Source: Sphingobium sp. (lineage in GTDB: Bacteria; Pseudomonadota; Alphaproteobacteria; Sphingomonadales; Sphingomonadaceae). From it: DNA of 6,740 nucleotides. The stretch is from NCBI GenBank assembly GCA_020051025.1, contig JAGVJS010000297.1, positions 1 to 6,740 of the forward strand. The letters are read 5' to 3'. The translations under genes and the position numbers were made by a program. Within the stretch, counting starts at the first letter, position 1, and each line of letters begins with the position of its first letter. The notes under the pieces are model-generated. The model saw nothing but the letters and a program-made list of their open reading frames with translations. It did no database searches and was not told the origin of the DNA. Below, piece after piece: positions 1 through 6,515 of this stretch.

Positions 1-59
1 CCGCCGAGGCTGAGGCCAATTACTATGCAACCCTCGAGACCCTCGATATGGTTGCGTGA
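1..59 (+). CDS. C-terminal end of an unidentified protein (5' partial)
   Basis: The frame beginning at base 3 reads AEAEANYYATLETLDMVA and stops at TGA 57-59. Only 18 residues are visible, so the family cannot be named. Reading this frame as coding is reasonable because most codons end in G or C, and the tail alternates Ala/Glu in a helix-like way. The last residues, Asp-Met-Val-Ala, are an acidic residue followed by hydrophobic ones. This ending is known from some type I secretion substrates but is also common by chance. The gene is on the same strand as, and 213 bp upstream of, the 174-aa gene, so the two could be co-transcribed. Confidence 0.5.
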   Translation, partial: AEAEANYYATLETLDMVA

Positions 60-87
60 CTCAAACGAAACAGCCTCCAGAAAACCC

Positions 88-103
88 GGGGCGCTTCAGC
101 CCC
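88..103 (+). terminator. weak hairpin after the partial gene
   Basis: GGGGC (88-92) pairs with GCCCC (99-103) around a six-base loop, 28 bases after the upstream stop codon. No T-run follows, so it is a poor intrinsic terminator and may be incidental. The rest of 60-272 holds no convincing gene; a 19-codon frame from ATG 137 lacks a ribosome-binding site. Confidence 0.2.
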
Positions 104-272
104 TCACAAATTAAGAGCCAAACAGGCGGTTATCTCATGGTGAACAGCCGCATGATACTCAACGCAGGCAGCACCCTTGGCAGGATAACAATATGATGCC
201 ATGGTCGCGCGAGAAAATAGTCGCCAACCGACACAGTGAATGTGCCAGCCTCTTTTGATTTCATGAGGGTGT

Positions 273-797
273 ATGTTCAAAATAGCAGGGAATGGCCCAG
301 CTCAAGTCAAGCTGACGCCCGATTACGCTCCAGACACATACTCGCCTCCTCCCTTCAGCGGAGGTCAACTTGTATGGCACCTCGTTCGTGAAGCGCAAGA
401 ATATGGCCAGCCCTCGCCTTTGCTCGCACCGGATATAACGCCGATATTCGACGCGGCTGCCGGCGTGCCCGAACCCTTCACGCCTTTGCAGGACGATAAG
501 GCCGAGGGCAGCATCGTGCCATCGACGGGCAATCCGGCAGCGATCACCCCTGACGGATCAGCCGCCGATGGAGACATTTTCGCGGTTATCGAGAGGATAT
601 CCGCCCATAGCTTCTCCGACAATATGAGCGAACTGAACGACGCCATATTCAGCGCCGATGCTCCGGGCCGTGCGTCCACCAGCGCGATCAGCGCATCAAC
701 GTTCGATACCAACGGCAACAGCGGCGGTGCGATCGCGCATTTTGCGACAGTCGATAGCGGACTTACTCTGATGGCAACCGAGTTCATCCTGATCTGA
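273..797 (+). CDS. 174-aa acidic cysteine-free protein, candidate type I secretion cargo
   Basis: I do not recognise a family. The protein has no Sec signal peptide, no transmembrane segment and no cysteine. It has 17 prolines, concentrated in residues 9-93, and 21 acidic against 6 Lys/Arg residues. Residues 100-130 look able to form helix; 131-165 are rich in Ser, Thr, Gly and Ala. No GGxGxDxxx (RTX) repeats are present. The extreme C-terminus, TEFILI, is an acidic residue followed by four hydrophobic residues, as in C-terminal signals of PrtD/LipB-type type I secretion substrates (family knowledge). The gene converges on a complete type I operon 35 bp away, so a role as exported cargo is inferred, not shown. 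ATG 273 is the only start after in-frame stop TGA 264-266; GAGGG at 265-269 is a Shine-Dalgarno match placed rather close. Only about half of the first 45 codons end in G/C, fewer than in the neighbouring genes, hinting at different ancestry. A 152-codon antisense frame also exists but is less convincing. Confidence 0.65.
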   Translation: MFKIAGNGPAQVKLTPDYAPDTYSPPPFSGGQLVWHLVREAQEYGQPSPLLAPDITPIFDAAAGVPEPFTPLQDDKAEGSIVPSTGNPAAITPDGSAADGDIFAVIERISAHSFSDNMSELNDAIFSADAPGRASTSAISASTFDTNGNSGGAIAHFATVDSGLTLMATEFILI

Positions 798-810
798 TCG
801 CGATCAGGAT
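786..810. terminator. dyad element between convergent genes
   Basis: ATCCTGATC (786-794) is the reverse complement of GATCAGGAT (802-810), giving a 9-bp stem with a 7-base loop. The centre also forms a perfect 12-bp palindrome, TGATCGCGATCA (795-806), which includes the stop codon of the 174-aa gene. It lies 21 bp beyond the hlyD-like stop, where a bidirectional terminator would sit. Neither side has a proper T-run, so it may act as a transcript-end-stabilising hairpin or as a weak terminator. Confidence 0.4.
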
Positions 811-831
811 TTCTGCAATCCAAAGCGGCTG

Positions 832-2133
832 CTATTCGCGGAACGCCGTTTCCTTGAGCCGCGTGAGCGGTGTCAGGATATAGGCCAGCACCGATCGTTT
901 GTCGCCCAGCAGGTTCGCCTCCGCGCCCATGCCCGGCCCGATCGGCAATTTGTGGCCGTTTCGGTCAGTAATCGCATTGGCCACCGTGCGGACCCGCACC
1001 AGATAATGGCTTTCCCCGGTTCGTTCATTGACCACAGCATCGGGCGAAATGGCGATGACATGGCCATCCAGAGAGCCGTAGATGGCGCTGTCATAGGCGG
1101 TGATGTTCACCTTCGCCTTCTGCTCCAGTCGCACCGATGCGATGTCCCTGGCGTCGACCAGCACTTCGACCAGCAGATTGTCCCGGCCAGGCACCATTTC
1201 CAGCAGCGGATCACCGGGGCGGACGCTGCCGCCCACTGTGGTCACGAAGACGCGATTGACCCTGCCGTCGACCGGCGCCCGGACGATCGTGCGGTCGAGC
1301 TTATATTCGTAGGCCGGAAGCGTCGCCTGGCGGATGGAGGCTTCGGCACGGGCCGCAGTCAGTTCGTCCGCCGCTCGCGCAAGCCAATCGCGTTTCTGCT
1401 GGGCCGCGCTCGCCTGCGCTTCCATCAGGGCGGATTGCGCCCGACCAAGGGCGGCGCCGGCGGCTACAACCTCACTGCTCGATACGGCATAGGCATTTTC
1501 AGCCTGCAACAATGATCGGCGCGGCTCTATCCCCTCCTGCACCAATGGCCGGATCAGGCCCAGATCCGCACGAGCGGTATCCCGATTGGAGATACGCGAG
1601 GTCTGGGCCGCGCCTGCTTCGGCAATGGCGCGCTGCGCCTGAGCGATACGGGCCGATCCGATCGCCATCATGCTGGCATATTCCGACATGCGCGACTGAT
1701 AGAGGCTGGTTTCGACCGCAATCTGGCTGGCCATGGCAGGATTGCGCGGTGCCGGGAAGCGTGGCGCACGACCGGTTATCTCTGCCTCCAACCGGGTGAT
1801 CTTGAGCGCGAGGGAATCGCTGCTTGCCTGATTGCTGGCCAGTTCGGCACCCGGCTGCGTGGGATTGAGGCGCACCAGGGGCGTCCCCTGCTTCACTTCC
1901 TGCCCGGTGCGCACCAATATCGCCTCGACGATGCCGCCTTCCAGATTGGAAATGACCTGTAGCTGCGAACTGGGAATCACCTTGCCGACGGTTCGCACCG
2001 TGCGGTCGATATCCGTCAGTCCGGCCCAGAGCAGGAAGATGAGGAAGAAGGCGGCGATCGCCCACAGGAAGATGCTGGCCGGGATGGCCGGCGCAATCCA
2101 CCCCGGCGGGTCCAACCGTGTCTCTGTATTCAT
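832..2133 (-). CDS. HlyD-family periplasmic adaptor of type I secretion system
   Basis: This is the membrane-fusion subunit that links the inner-membrane ABC exporter to the TolC channel. The 433-aa protein has a short cytoplasmic N-terminus, one membrane anchor at about residues 18-39, and the first half of the split lipoyl/biotinyl domain at about 46-90 with the typical LEGGIV segment (64-69). A long Ala/Gln/Arg-rich coiled-coil hairpin spans about 95-275. The second lipoyl half (IVRAPVDGRV, 283-292) is followed by the beta-barrel part and by the conserved tail around 399-429 (PGMGAEANLLGDKRSVLAYI, then LTPLTRLKE). Length and layout are normal for HlyD/LapC/PrtE proteins. The ATG overlaps the stop of the ABC gene (ATGA, 2130-2133), and GAGG lies 9 bases upstream, indicating translational coupling. 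It is the last gene of the operon and ends in TAG. Confidence 0.95.
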   Translation of the reverse strand: MNTETRLDPPGWIAPAIPASIFLWAIAAFFLIFLLWAGLTDIDRTVRTVGKVIPSSQLQVISNLEGGIVEAILVRTGQEVKQGTPLVRLNPTQPGAELASNQASSDSLALKITRLEAEITGRAPRFPAPRNPAMASQIAVETSLYQSRMSEYASMMAIGSARIAQAQRAIAEAGAAQTSRISNRDTARADLGLIRPLVQEGIEPRRSLLQAENAYAVSSSEVVAAGAALGRAQSALMEAQASAAQQKRDWLARAADELTAARAEASIRQATLPAYEYKLDRTIVRAPVDGRVNRVFVTTVGGSVRPGDPLLEMVPGRDNLLVEVLVDARDIASVRLEQKAKVNITAYDSAIYGSLDGHVIAISPDAVVNERTGESHYLVRVRTVANAITDRNGHKLPIGPGMGAEANLLGDKRSVLAYILTPLTRLKETAFRE

Positions 2134-3857
2134 GCCGGCTTGCCTCGCGTCAGGCGCTGAAAAACGGCGTCGCGTGGCCCGTCTGCGGCAACCTTGCCCT
2201 GCTCCAGCAGGATGATTCGGTCGACCAGCCGCAACAGCGACGGACGATGGGTGATGAGCAGGAAGGTGCGCCCCTGTATTTCATCCTGCAACCGGGCGAT
2301 CAGATCATTTTCGGTCTGGGCGTCCATGGCGCTGCTGGGTTCATCGAAGATCAGAATGGGCGGGCGGCCAGCCAGCGCGCGCGCGATGGAGATGGACTGG
2401 CGCTGCCCGCCCGACAATCCGTCGCCGCGATCCGCTAGTTTCAGATCATAGCCGTTGGCGATCTGCCCCATGAAGCGATGGGTGCCGCTGATCTCCGCCG
2501 CGCGAACCATTTCATCCCGATCGACATCGGGCCGCTCCAGGCAGATATTTTCGCGCACCGATCCTGCCAACAACACATTGTCCTGCATCGCCGCGCCGAT
2601 ATGGCGGCGCAAATAGCTCGGATCAAACTGTCGCACATCGGTGCCGTCGACCATGACGATCCCCTCCTGCGGTTCGTACAGGCCCAGCACCAGACGGGCG
2701 AGCGTGGACTTGCCCGAGCCGACCCGGCCGAGAAAACCGACCCGTTCACCCGCAGCGATCGTCATGCTCACCTGATCCAGGGCCTTTTCAGGCGCACCGG
2801 GATAACGGAAAGCGACGTTGCGCAGTTCGATGCGTCCATGAACCTGGGTCGGTTGCAGCGCGTCCCCTTCCGGCCCTTCGCTGGGCGTCTGCATCAGCGC
2901 GTCGATCTGGCGATAGGCGATTCGGGTTGCCGACAGGCGGGACAGCAGTGTTGCGATCTGCGCCAGCGGGGCAATCGCCCGGCCACACAATACCGAGCAG
3001 GCCAACAGCGCACCGGTGGTGATGTCATGGCTGCGCAACAGGCCGACGCCCACGATGATGATGCCGCAATAGGCAATGGTGTTGGCGCTACCCGCCACCG
3101 TCACGGCCACCGAGGCAATCAGACGCTGCCCCAGCGAACTGTGAGAATGGCGGTTGAGCGCCGCACGCCAGCGGCCGCCCAGCATCGGTCCGGCGCCGAT
3201 CGCCTTCACCGTCTCCAGGCTGCCTATCGCCTCCACCAGCACCGATTGTTTGACCAGGCCATCGCCCAGACTCTTGGCCGACAGCCGGTCCAGTGCCGGG
3301 TTGGTGAGAAGTCCCGACAGCACGACCAGCGGAATCATCGCCAGCGGCAGCAGCACCAGTACGCCGCCCAGCATCGCGATCACGGCCAGGGTCACAATGA
3401 TGAAGGGCACGTCAATGATCGCCGTCAGCGTCGCCGACGCGAAAAAGTCGCGCAGCGTCTCCAACTCGCGCATCAGGCCGGTCAAGGTGCCGGTCGATCC
3501 CCGCCGTTTGTCCAGCCGCAGCGCCATCAGTTTGGCGAACAGGGTATCGCCAACCTCATAATCGATGTTCGCCCCGGCAATATCGACGAAATAGACGCGC
3601 AGCAGCCGTAGCACGAAGTCGAAGACGATAACGATGCCCAGCCCGATGCTAAGCCCCACCAGCGACGAAGAAGCGTCATTCGGCACGACCCGGTCATAGA
3701 CCGTCATGGTAAAGAGCGAAGAGACGAGCGAGAAGATGTTGATCATCATCGCCGCCAGCGCGACCTTGATATAGGTCTGCCGATTCCGCAGCATCGGCTC
3801 GACCAGCCACGGCGCGAAACGCTGCCGCGCGGCGGCGATCAGGGGTTGGTCGGTCAC
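2130..3857 (-). CDS. Type I secretion ABC permease/ATPase lacking the N-terminal C39-like domain
   Basis: This inner-membrane exporter energises one-step secretion to the outside. The 575-aa protein has a transmembrane domain with about six helices (roughly 31-53, 66-89, 144-165, 167-186, 247-275, 280-300), including the conserved TVYDRVVPN stretch (52-60). The nucleotide-binding domain covers about 341-570: Walker A GRVGSGKST (377-385), Q-loop Gln425, signature LSGGQ (481-485), Walker B ILIFDE (501-506), D-loop SSAMD (508-512) and switch His537. All catalytic residues are present, so it should be active. By resemblance it is nearest the LssB/LapB group, whose members are usually near 700 aa with an N-terminal C39-like domain; here only about 28 residues precede helix 1. 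The start is GTG in a GTGA overlap with the tolC stop, with AGGA 10 bases upstream. Because tolC abuts it, no missing domain can be hidden upstream. The length matches the PrtD/HasD type. Confidence 0.95.
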   Translation of the reverse strand: MTDQPLIAAARQRFAPWLVEPMLRNRQTYIKVALAAMMINIFSLVSSLFTMTVYDRVVPNDASSSLVGLSIGLGIVIVFDFVLRLLRVYFVDIAGANIDYEVGDTLFAKLMALRLDKRRGSTGTLTGLMRELETLRDFFASATLTAIIDVPFIIVTLAVIAMLGGVLVLLPLAMIPLVVLSGLLTNPALDRLSAKSLGDGLVKQSVLVEAIGSLETVKAIGAGPMLGGRWRAALNRHSHSSLGQRLIASVAVTVAGSANTIAYCGIIIVGVGLLRSHDITTGALLACSVLCGRAIAPLAQIATLLSRLSATRIAYRQIDALMQTPSEGPEGDALQPTQVHGRIELRNVAFRYPGAPEKALDQVSMTIAAGERVGFLGRVGSGKSTLARLVLGLYEPQEGIVMVDGTDVRQFDPSYLRRHIGAAMQDNVLLAGSVRENICLERPDVDRDEMVRAAEISGTHRFMGQIANGYDLKLADRGDGLSGGQRQSISIARALAGRPPILIFDEPSSAMDAQTENDLIARLQDEIQGRTFLLITHRPSLLRLVDRIILLEQGKVAADGPRDAVFQRLTRGKPA

Positions 3858-5290
3858 GGTTGTACGATCCTGTCTGCGGAATCGAGCCTGATTCCGAGTT
3901 TGGCCAGCAACTGGCCGGTCTTGGCGAACAACGCGAATTGCGCGACGTCCCGCTCCGCCATCGTCTGGATGAAGCTTGCTATGGCGTAAAAATAGCTGTC
4001 CTCGACATAGAGCAGGTCATAGACCGAACCCTGCGAGCTTTCGAAGCGCGCGGCCATCACGTCCCGTGCGTCACGATTGGCGACATAGCTGGCTTCGGCG
4101 GCCACCAGTTGCGCCTCAAGTCCCTTCATATCCGCCAGCGCAGCCTGGGCATCGCGCAGCGTTTCCTGTCGTACGCGCACAGCATAGGCCTCCGCCGCAT
4201 CCGCCCGCGCCGTCGCTTGATCGGCCTTGGCATTGAAGCCCGCGCCCAGTTGCGCCCGGACGATGATGCGACCGCGCACATCATAGTCGCCGGCATTTTC
4301 GAATACGCCATAACGGCCCGCATCGACGCCAGCGGCGATGGTAGGCAATCGTTCCGATCGCGCAGCCCGCGCATCCTGTCGCGCCGCGCGCGCTTCCAGT
4401 TCCGCCCGTTCCACGACCGGCGACTGGATCACGATCGCCTCCAGCGATTCGGGCGTGTCGACATCCACCGGCGGCATGGCGGCCCGCGTCAGCATCGCAG
4501 GCACGACATGGCCGGTCAGCGCAATATACTGCGCTTCCGCGCTGGCCCGGTCGCGCTGAAACCGCGCCAGCCGGGTCTGAACATTGGCGATCGACCCGTC
4601 GATGCGCGGCAAATCGCCCCGCGCGGAAAAGCCCTGAGCGATCCGCTTTTCCATGCCTGCGCGCAATTGCCGCTGCCGGGCGATATATTCTGTCGCCGCC
4701 TGCTCCATCAGCCGCTGCGCCAGAACGGAATACCAGGCCGTGATGGTCCGGATCGCGACATCCTGGCCATAGCTCTGCGTCGCCCATCGGGCCGCGTCCA
4801 CCCGCGCATTGCCGGCATTGATGCGGCTCGATGCCGCGCCGAAATCGAGCAATCGCTGCCGCATGGAAGCCGTCGCATCGGTACGGCCTTCTGGTCGTGA
4901 CCGTTCGATGATGTTGCCGATGTCGTTGGCAAAGTTGCGTGCGAAGGAGCGGTTCGCATCCACCATCAGGTCGACCGTCGGGAACAGCAGGGAACGGGCC
5001 TGCACCCGCGCCGCCTGCGCCTCGCGCTCGCCCGCGCGCGCTTCATCGATCAGAATATTGTTCTGGACCGCCGCGTCGATTTCCCCATGAAACAGTCCGT
5101 CCGTCCCGGGCGCATGGACCAGGTCCAGCAGGGTATCGCTTTGCGCCGGCGCAGTGAAAGGATGGCGATTGGGCCGCGTGATCAGCCGATCCTGCGCCAC
5201 CGCGGACACAGTCGCCATGCAGGCACCGGCCAGCATGGCAACGGCAGTCGCAGACCGAAGCCTTTCGACAACGAATGACAAAAACAGCAT
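3854..5290 (-). CDS. TolC-family outer-membrane factor of type I secretion
   Basis: This is the outer-membrane channel and periplasmic tunnel of the exporter. The 478-aa protein opens with a Sec signal peptide, probably cut after SAVA (Ala32). The mature part shows the two-fold TolC repeat: amphipathic Ala/Arg/Glu-rich helices, then LFPTVDLMV (102-110) and RLLDFGAASSRINAG (146-160) in the first half, and ERLPTIAAGVDAGRYG (313-328) with GFNAKADQATARADAAE (351-367) in the second. The C-terminal segment around 414-466 (RFESSQGSVYDLL, then LFAKTGQLL) is typical of the family. It is the first gene of the operon and overlaps the ABC gene by 4 bp. Start choice is uncertain. Five Gs (5291-5295) touch ATG 5290 and are too close to serve it, but they are well spaced for in-frame TTG 5281. 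That start would give 475 aa and still keep the signal peptide. Confidence 0.93.
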   Translation of the reverse strand: MLFLSFVVERLRSATAVAMLAGACMATVSAVAQDRLITRPNRHPFTAPAQSDTLLDLVHAPGTDGLFHGEIDAAVQNNILIDEARAGEREAQAARVQARSLLFPTVDLMVDANRSFARNFANDIGNIIERSRPEGRTDATASMRQRLLDFGAASSRINAGNARVDAARWATQSYGQDVAIRTITAWYSVLAQRLMEQAATEYIARQRQLRAGMEKRIAQGFSARGDLPRIDGSIANVQTRLARFQRDRASAEAQYIALTGHVVPAMLTRAAMPPVDVDTPESLEAIVIQSPVVERAELEARAARQDARAARSERLPTIAAGVDAGRYGVFENAGDYDVRGRIIVRAQLGAGFNAKADQATARADAAEAYAVRVRQETLRDAQAALADMKGLEAQLVAAEASYVANRDARDVMAARFESSQGSVYDLLYVEDSYFYAIASFIQTMAERDVAQFALFAKTGQLLAKLGIRLDSADRIVQP

Positions 5291-5353
5291 CCCCCAATGT
5301 GTCCGGCCACCCCCGTAGCCGTGACGTGAGCCGCGAAAAACCGACCCGTCACT

Positions 5354-5382
5354 TCAATAGCATGGCTTTCCGATAAGCAAAG
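5354..5382 (-). promoter_or_regulatory. possible promoter of the secretion operon
   Basis: On the minus strand CTTTGC (5377-5382) and TATTGA (5354-5359) are 17 bp apart. The -10-like box is preceded by TGC, giving an extended -10 character. It lies 64 bp ahead of the tolC start, in the only non-coding stretch upstream of the operon. Both hexamers are imperfect, so this is a candidate only. Confidence 0.3.
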
Positions 5383-5429
5383 CGCATGCAATGAAGACTG
5401 GCGATTTTTTGTACCGCAACTGGACGATG

Positions 5430-5458
5430 CAGAATCTAATCTGTGACGATTCTGTAAC
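5430..5458. promoter_or_regulatory. Pho-box-like direct repeat with overlapping inverted repeat
   Basis: CTGTGAC (5441-5447) and CTGTAAC (5452-5458) are separated by GATT, an 11-bp period. This is the layout of a PhoB site (CTGTCAT-type 7-mers with 4-bp AT-rich spacers); a poorer third unit, CAGAATC, lies one period upstream (5430-5436). The same stretch contains an inverted repeat, CAGAATC (5430-5436) with GATTCTG (5448-5454). The site is between the end of cbtA and tolC, about 59 bp beyond the proposed tolC -35, with the repeats reading on the plus strand, away from tolC. It could be a PhoB/OmpR-family site, a dyad operator or chance. Confidence 0.35.
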
Positions 5459-5499
5459 GGATGCTGTTTCGGAAGATGCGCAGGCAGAGGCCGGTGTCG

Positions 5500-6216
5500 T
5501 TACGACCGCCTGAGCACAGGCTCCGCCCAAAGGCCGAAGGCGATGCCGATCGTGCCCCACAGGACGGCCTGGCTGGCGATCGACGCGATGCGAAAGTTCC
5601 ACAACAGCGTCGCGGGGAAATCGGCCGGCACCTCATTGATCGCTGGCAGCAGATATTGGCCGACGCCCACCACCAGCCCGAAGACGGCGATGGCCAGCAG
5701 CGTCGCATCGAGCGGACGCCGCGAGCGCAACAATGCGGCGCGGACATGGGCAGCGATCACCGCCGCCGCGATCGACAGGCCTGTCATCATGAAATAGGCG
5801 GCGGTGCGGATGCCCACCGTTTCATGCTGGCCTACCGCCGGCGGCGTCTGGGGATATTTGATCCCCGGCACGATAACAATCAGCACAAAGGCAAGGCCCG
5901 CGAGCAGCAGTGCGAAGCTGCGCGGCCCCATCCGCCCGAACCGGCCGTAGCCATAGGCGAAGACCAGCGCGAAGATGCCGCCAGCCGCTGCACCATAGAG
6001 GGCCAGCGCCGTGAACAGGCCCGCCCCCTTTTGCGTGTCACGGCTGATCAATTCCGGCTCGCCACCCGGCGCCGGAGCATGATGGGCAGCGTGCGACGCC
6101 TCATAACCGATTGCCAGGTCGATCTGCGGTTCGGCGATCGCACGTGCAACGAGCGTGGCGAGCAGGGCCGCGAGGATGCCGGCAAGCATCCCGCGCCACA
6201 ACAGGGTCCGGGTCAT
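5500..6216 (-). CDS. cbtA: CbtA-family cobalt transporter subunit
   Basis: CbtA is the multi-spanning membrane subunit of the CbtAB predicted cobalt transporter, a family defined mainly by its association with B12 riboswitches. The 238-aa protein has about six hydrophobic segments (roughly 5-28, 67-89, 100-118, 138-160, 170-190, 211-230). The loop after helix 1 holds His42, His45 and His46, possible metal ligands. The segment PGIKYPQTPPAVG (117-129) followed by RTAAYF (137-142) is the recognisable family hallmark. ATG 6216 lies 9 bp after the cbtB stop with no visible Shine-Dalgarno sequence, so translation probably depends on cbtB. The stop is TAA at 5500-5502. No clear terminator follows, so read-through toward the secretion operon is possible. 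Confidence 0.9.
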   Translation of the reverse strand: MTRTLLWRGMLAGILAALLATLVARAIAEPQIDLAIGYEASHAAHHAPAPGGEPELISRDTQKGAGLFTALALYGAAAGGIFALVFAYGYGRFGRMGPRSFALLLAGLAFVLIVIVPGIKYPQTPPAVGQHETVGIRTAAYFMMTGLSIAAAVIAAHVRAALLRSRRPLDATLLAIAVFGLVVGVGQYLLPAINEVPADFPATLLWNFRIASIASQAVLWGTIGIAFGLWAEPVLRRS

Positions 6217-6225
6217 GACCGGGCG

Positions 6226-6459
6226 TCAGTGGCAGGGAAAGCCGAGCAGGTGCCGGCCGTCATGGACATATTCATGCACATACATGCCGTCGAACAGCGC
6301 GAAGGCGCCTTGTTCGGTGCTGACGAAATAGAGGAAGATGAGCGCGATCAGCGTACCGAACACAGCCCAGGGCGCGATATCCGCGACCGGGATGGCGGCA
6401 TTGGCATCGCCGCGAACGGGGATGAAAGGATCGTCGAACAGAACGGCGCTATTCGCCAT
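6226..6459 (-). CDS. cbtB: CbtB-family cobalt transporter subunit
   Basis: CbtB is the small partner of CbtA. From ATG 6459 it is 77 aa, with one membrane segment at about 29-48 and the characteristic C-terminus YVHEYVHDGRHLLGFPCH (60-77). His62, His66, His70, Cys76 and His77 form the presumed metal-binding tail. A GTG at 6477 would add six residues, but the Shine-Dalgarno AGGAG (6469-6473) lies inside that extension, 9 bases ahead of ATG 6459, so the ATG is preferred. The gene is directly downstream of a cobalamin riboswitch, as expected for this family, and is probably repressed when cobalamin is plentiful. Confidence 0.93.
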   Translation of the reverse strand: MANSAVLFDDPFIPVRGDANAAIPVADIAPWAVFGTLIALIFLYFVSTEQGAFALFDGMYVHEYVHDGRHLLGFPCH

Positions 6460-6468
6460 GACCTGATA

Positions 6469-6473
6469 CTCCT
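6469..6473 (-). promoter_or_regulatory. ribosome-binding site of cbtB
   Basis: AGGAG lies 9 bases before ATG 6459. It settles the cbtB start and is the natural target for riboswitch control of translation. Confidence 0.75.
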
Positions 6474-6490
6474 GCACGGGATTGCGCGTC

Positions 6491-6515
6491 CCCGGAAATG
6501 ATATCGCAGTCCGGG
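6491..6515 (-). promoter_or_regulatory. hairpin between riboswitch aptamer and cbtB
   Basis: On the minus strand CCCGGA (6510-6515) pairs with TCCGGG (6491-6496) across a 13-base loop. It starts immediately after the riboswitch closing stem. No U-run follows, so it looks more like part of a translational expression platform than an intrinsic terminator. Confidence 0.4.

Noticed and set aside
137..196. 19-codon frame MVNSRMILNAGSTLGRITI in the left spacer
   Set aside because: It has no ribosome-binding site, is very short and shows no supporting context.
273..797. HasA-type hemophore identity for the 174-aa protein
   Set aside because: The size and exporter context are suggestive, but the sequence shows none of the HasA features I know, so only general cargo properties are claimed.
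365..823. 152-codon frame on the minus strand opposite the 174-aa gene
   Set aside because: It resembles an antisense by-product of GC-rich coding DNA, runs from beyond the dyad element into the opposite gene, and has no recognisable domain. The plus frame has a Shine-Dalgarno match and a coherent composition.
2478..3611. 377-codon plus-strand frame inside the ABC gene
   Set aside because: It is antisense to a well-defined ABC exporter with all motifs intact, and its product is Arg/Gln/His-rich without any family signature.
2130..3857. Peptidase-containing bacteriocin exporter
   Set aside because: There is no C39 peptidase domain, and the neighbouring small protein has no double-glycine leader.
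3860..4900. 346-codon plus-strand frame inside the tolC-like gene
   Set aside because: It is antisense to a clear TolC-family gene and Arg/His-rich, with no start signal or domain.
5461..6501. 346-codon plus-strand frame covering both cobalt genes
   Set aside because: It lies antisense to two confidently identified genes, and its product is a low-complexity Arg/His/Gln-rich sequence, typical of a shadow frame.
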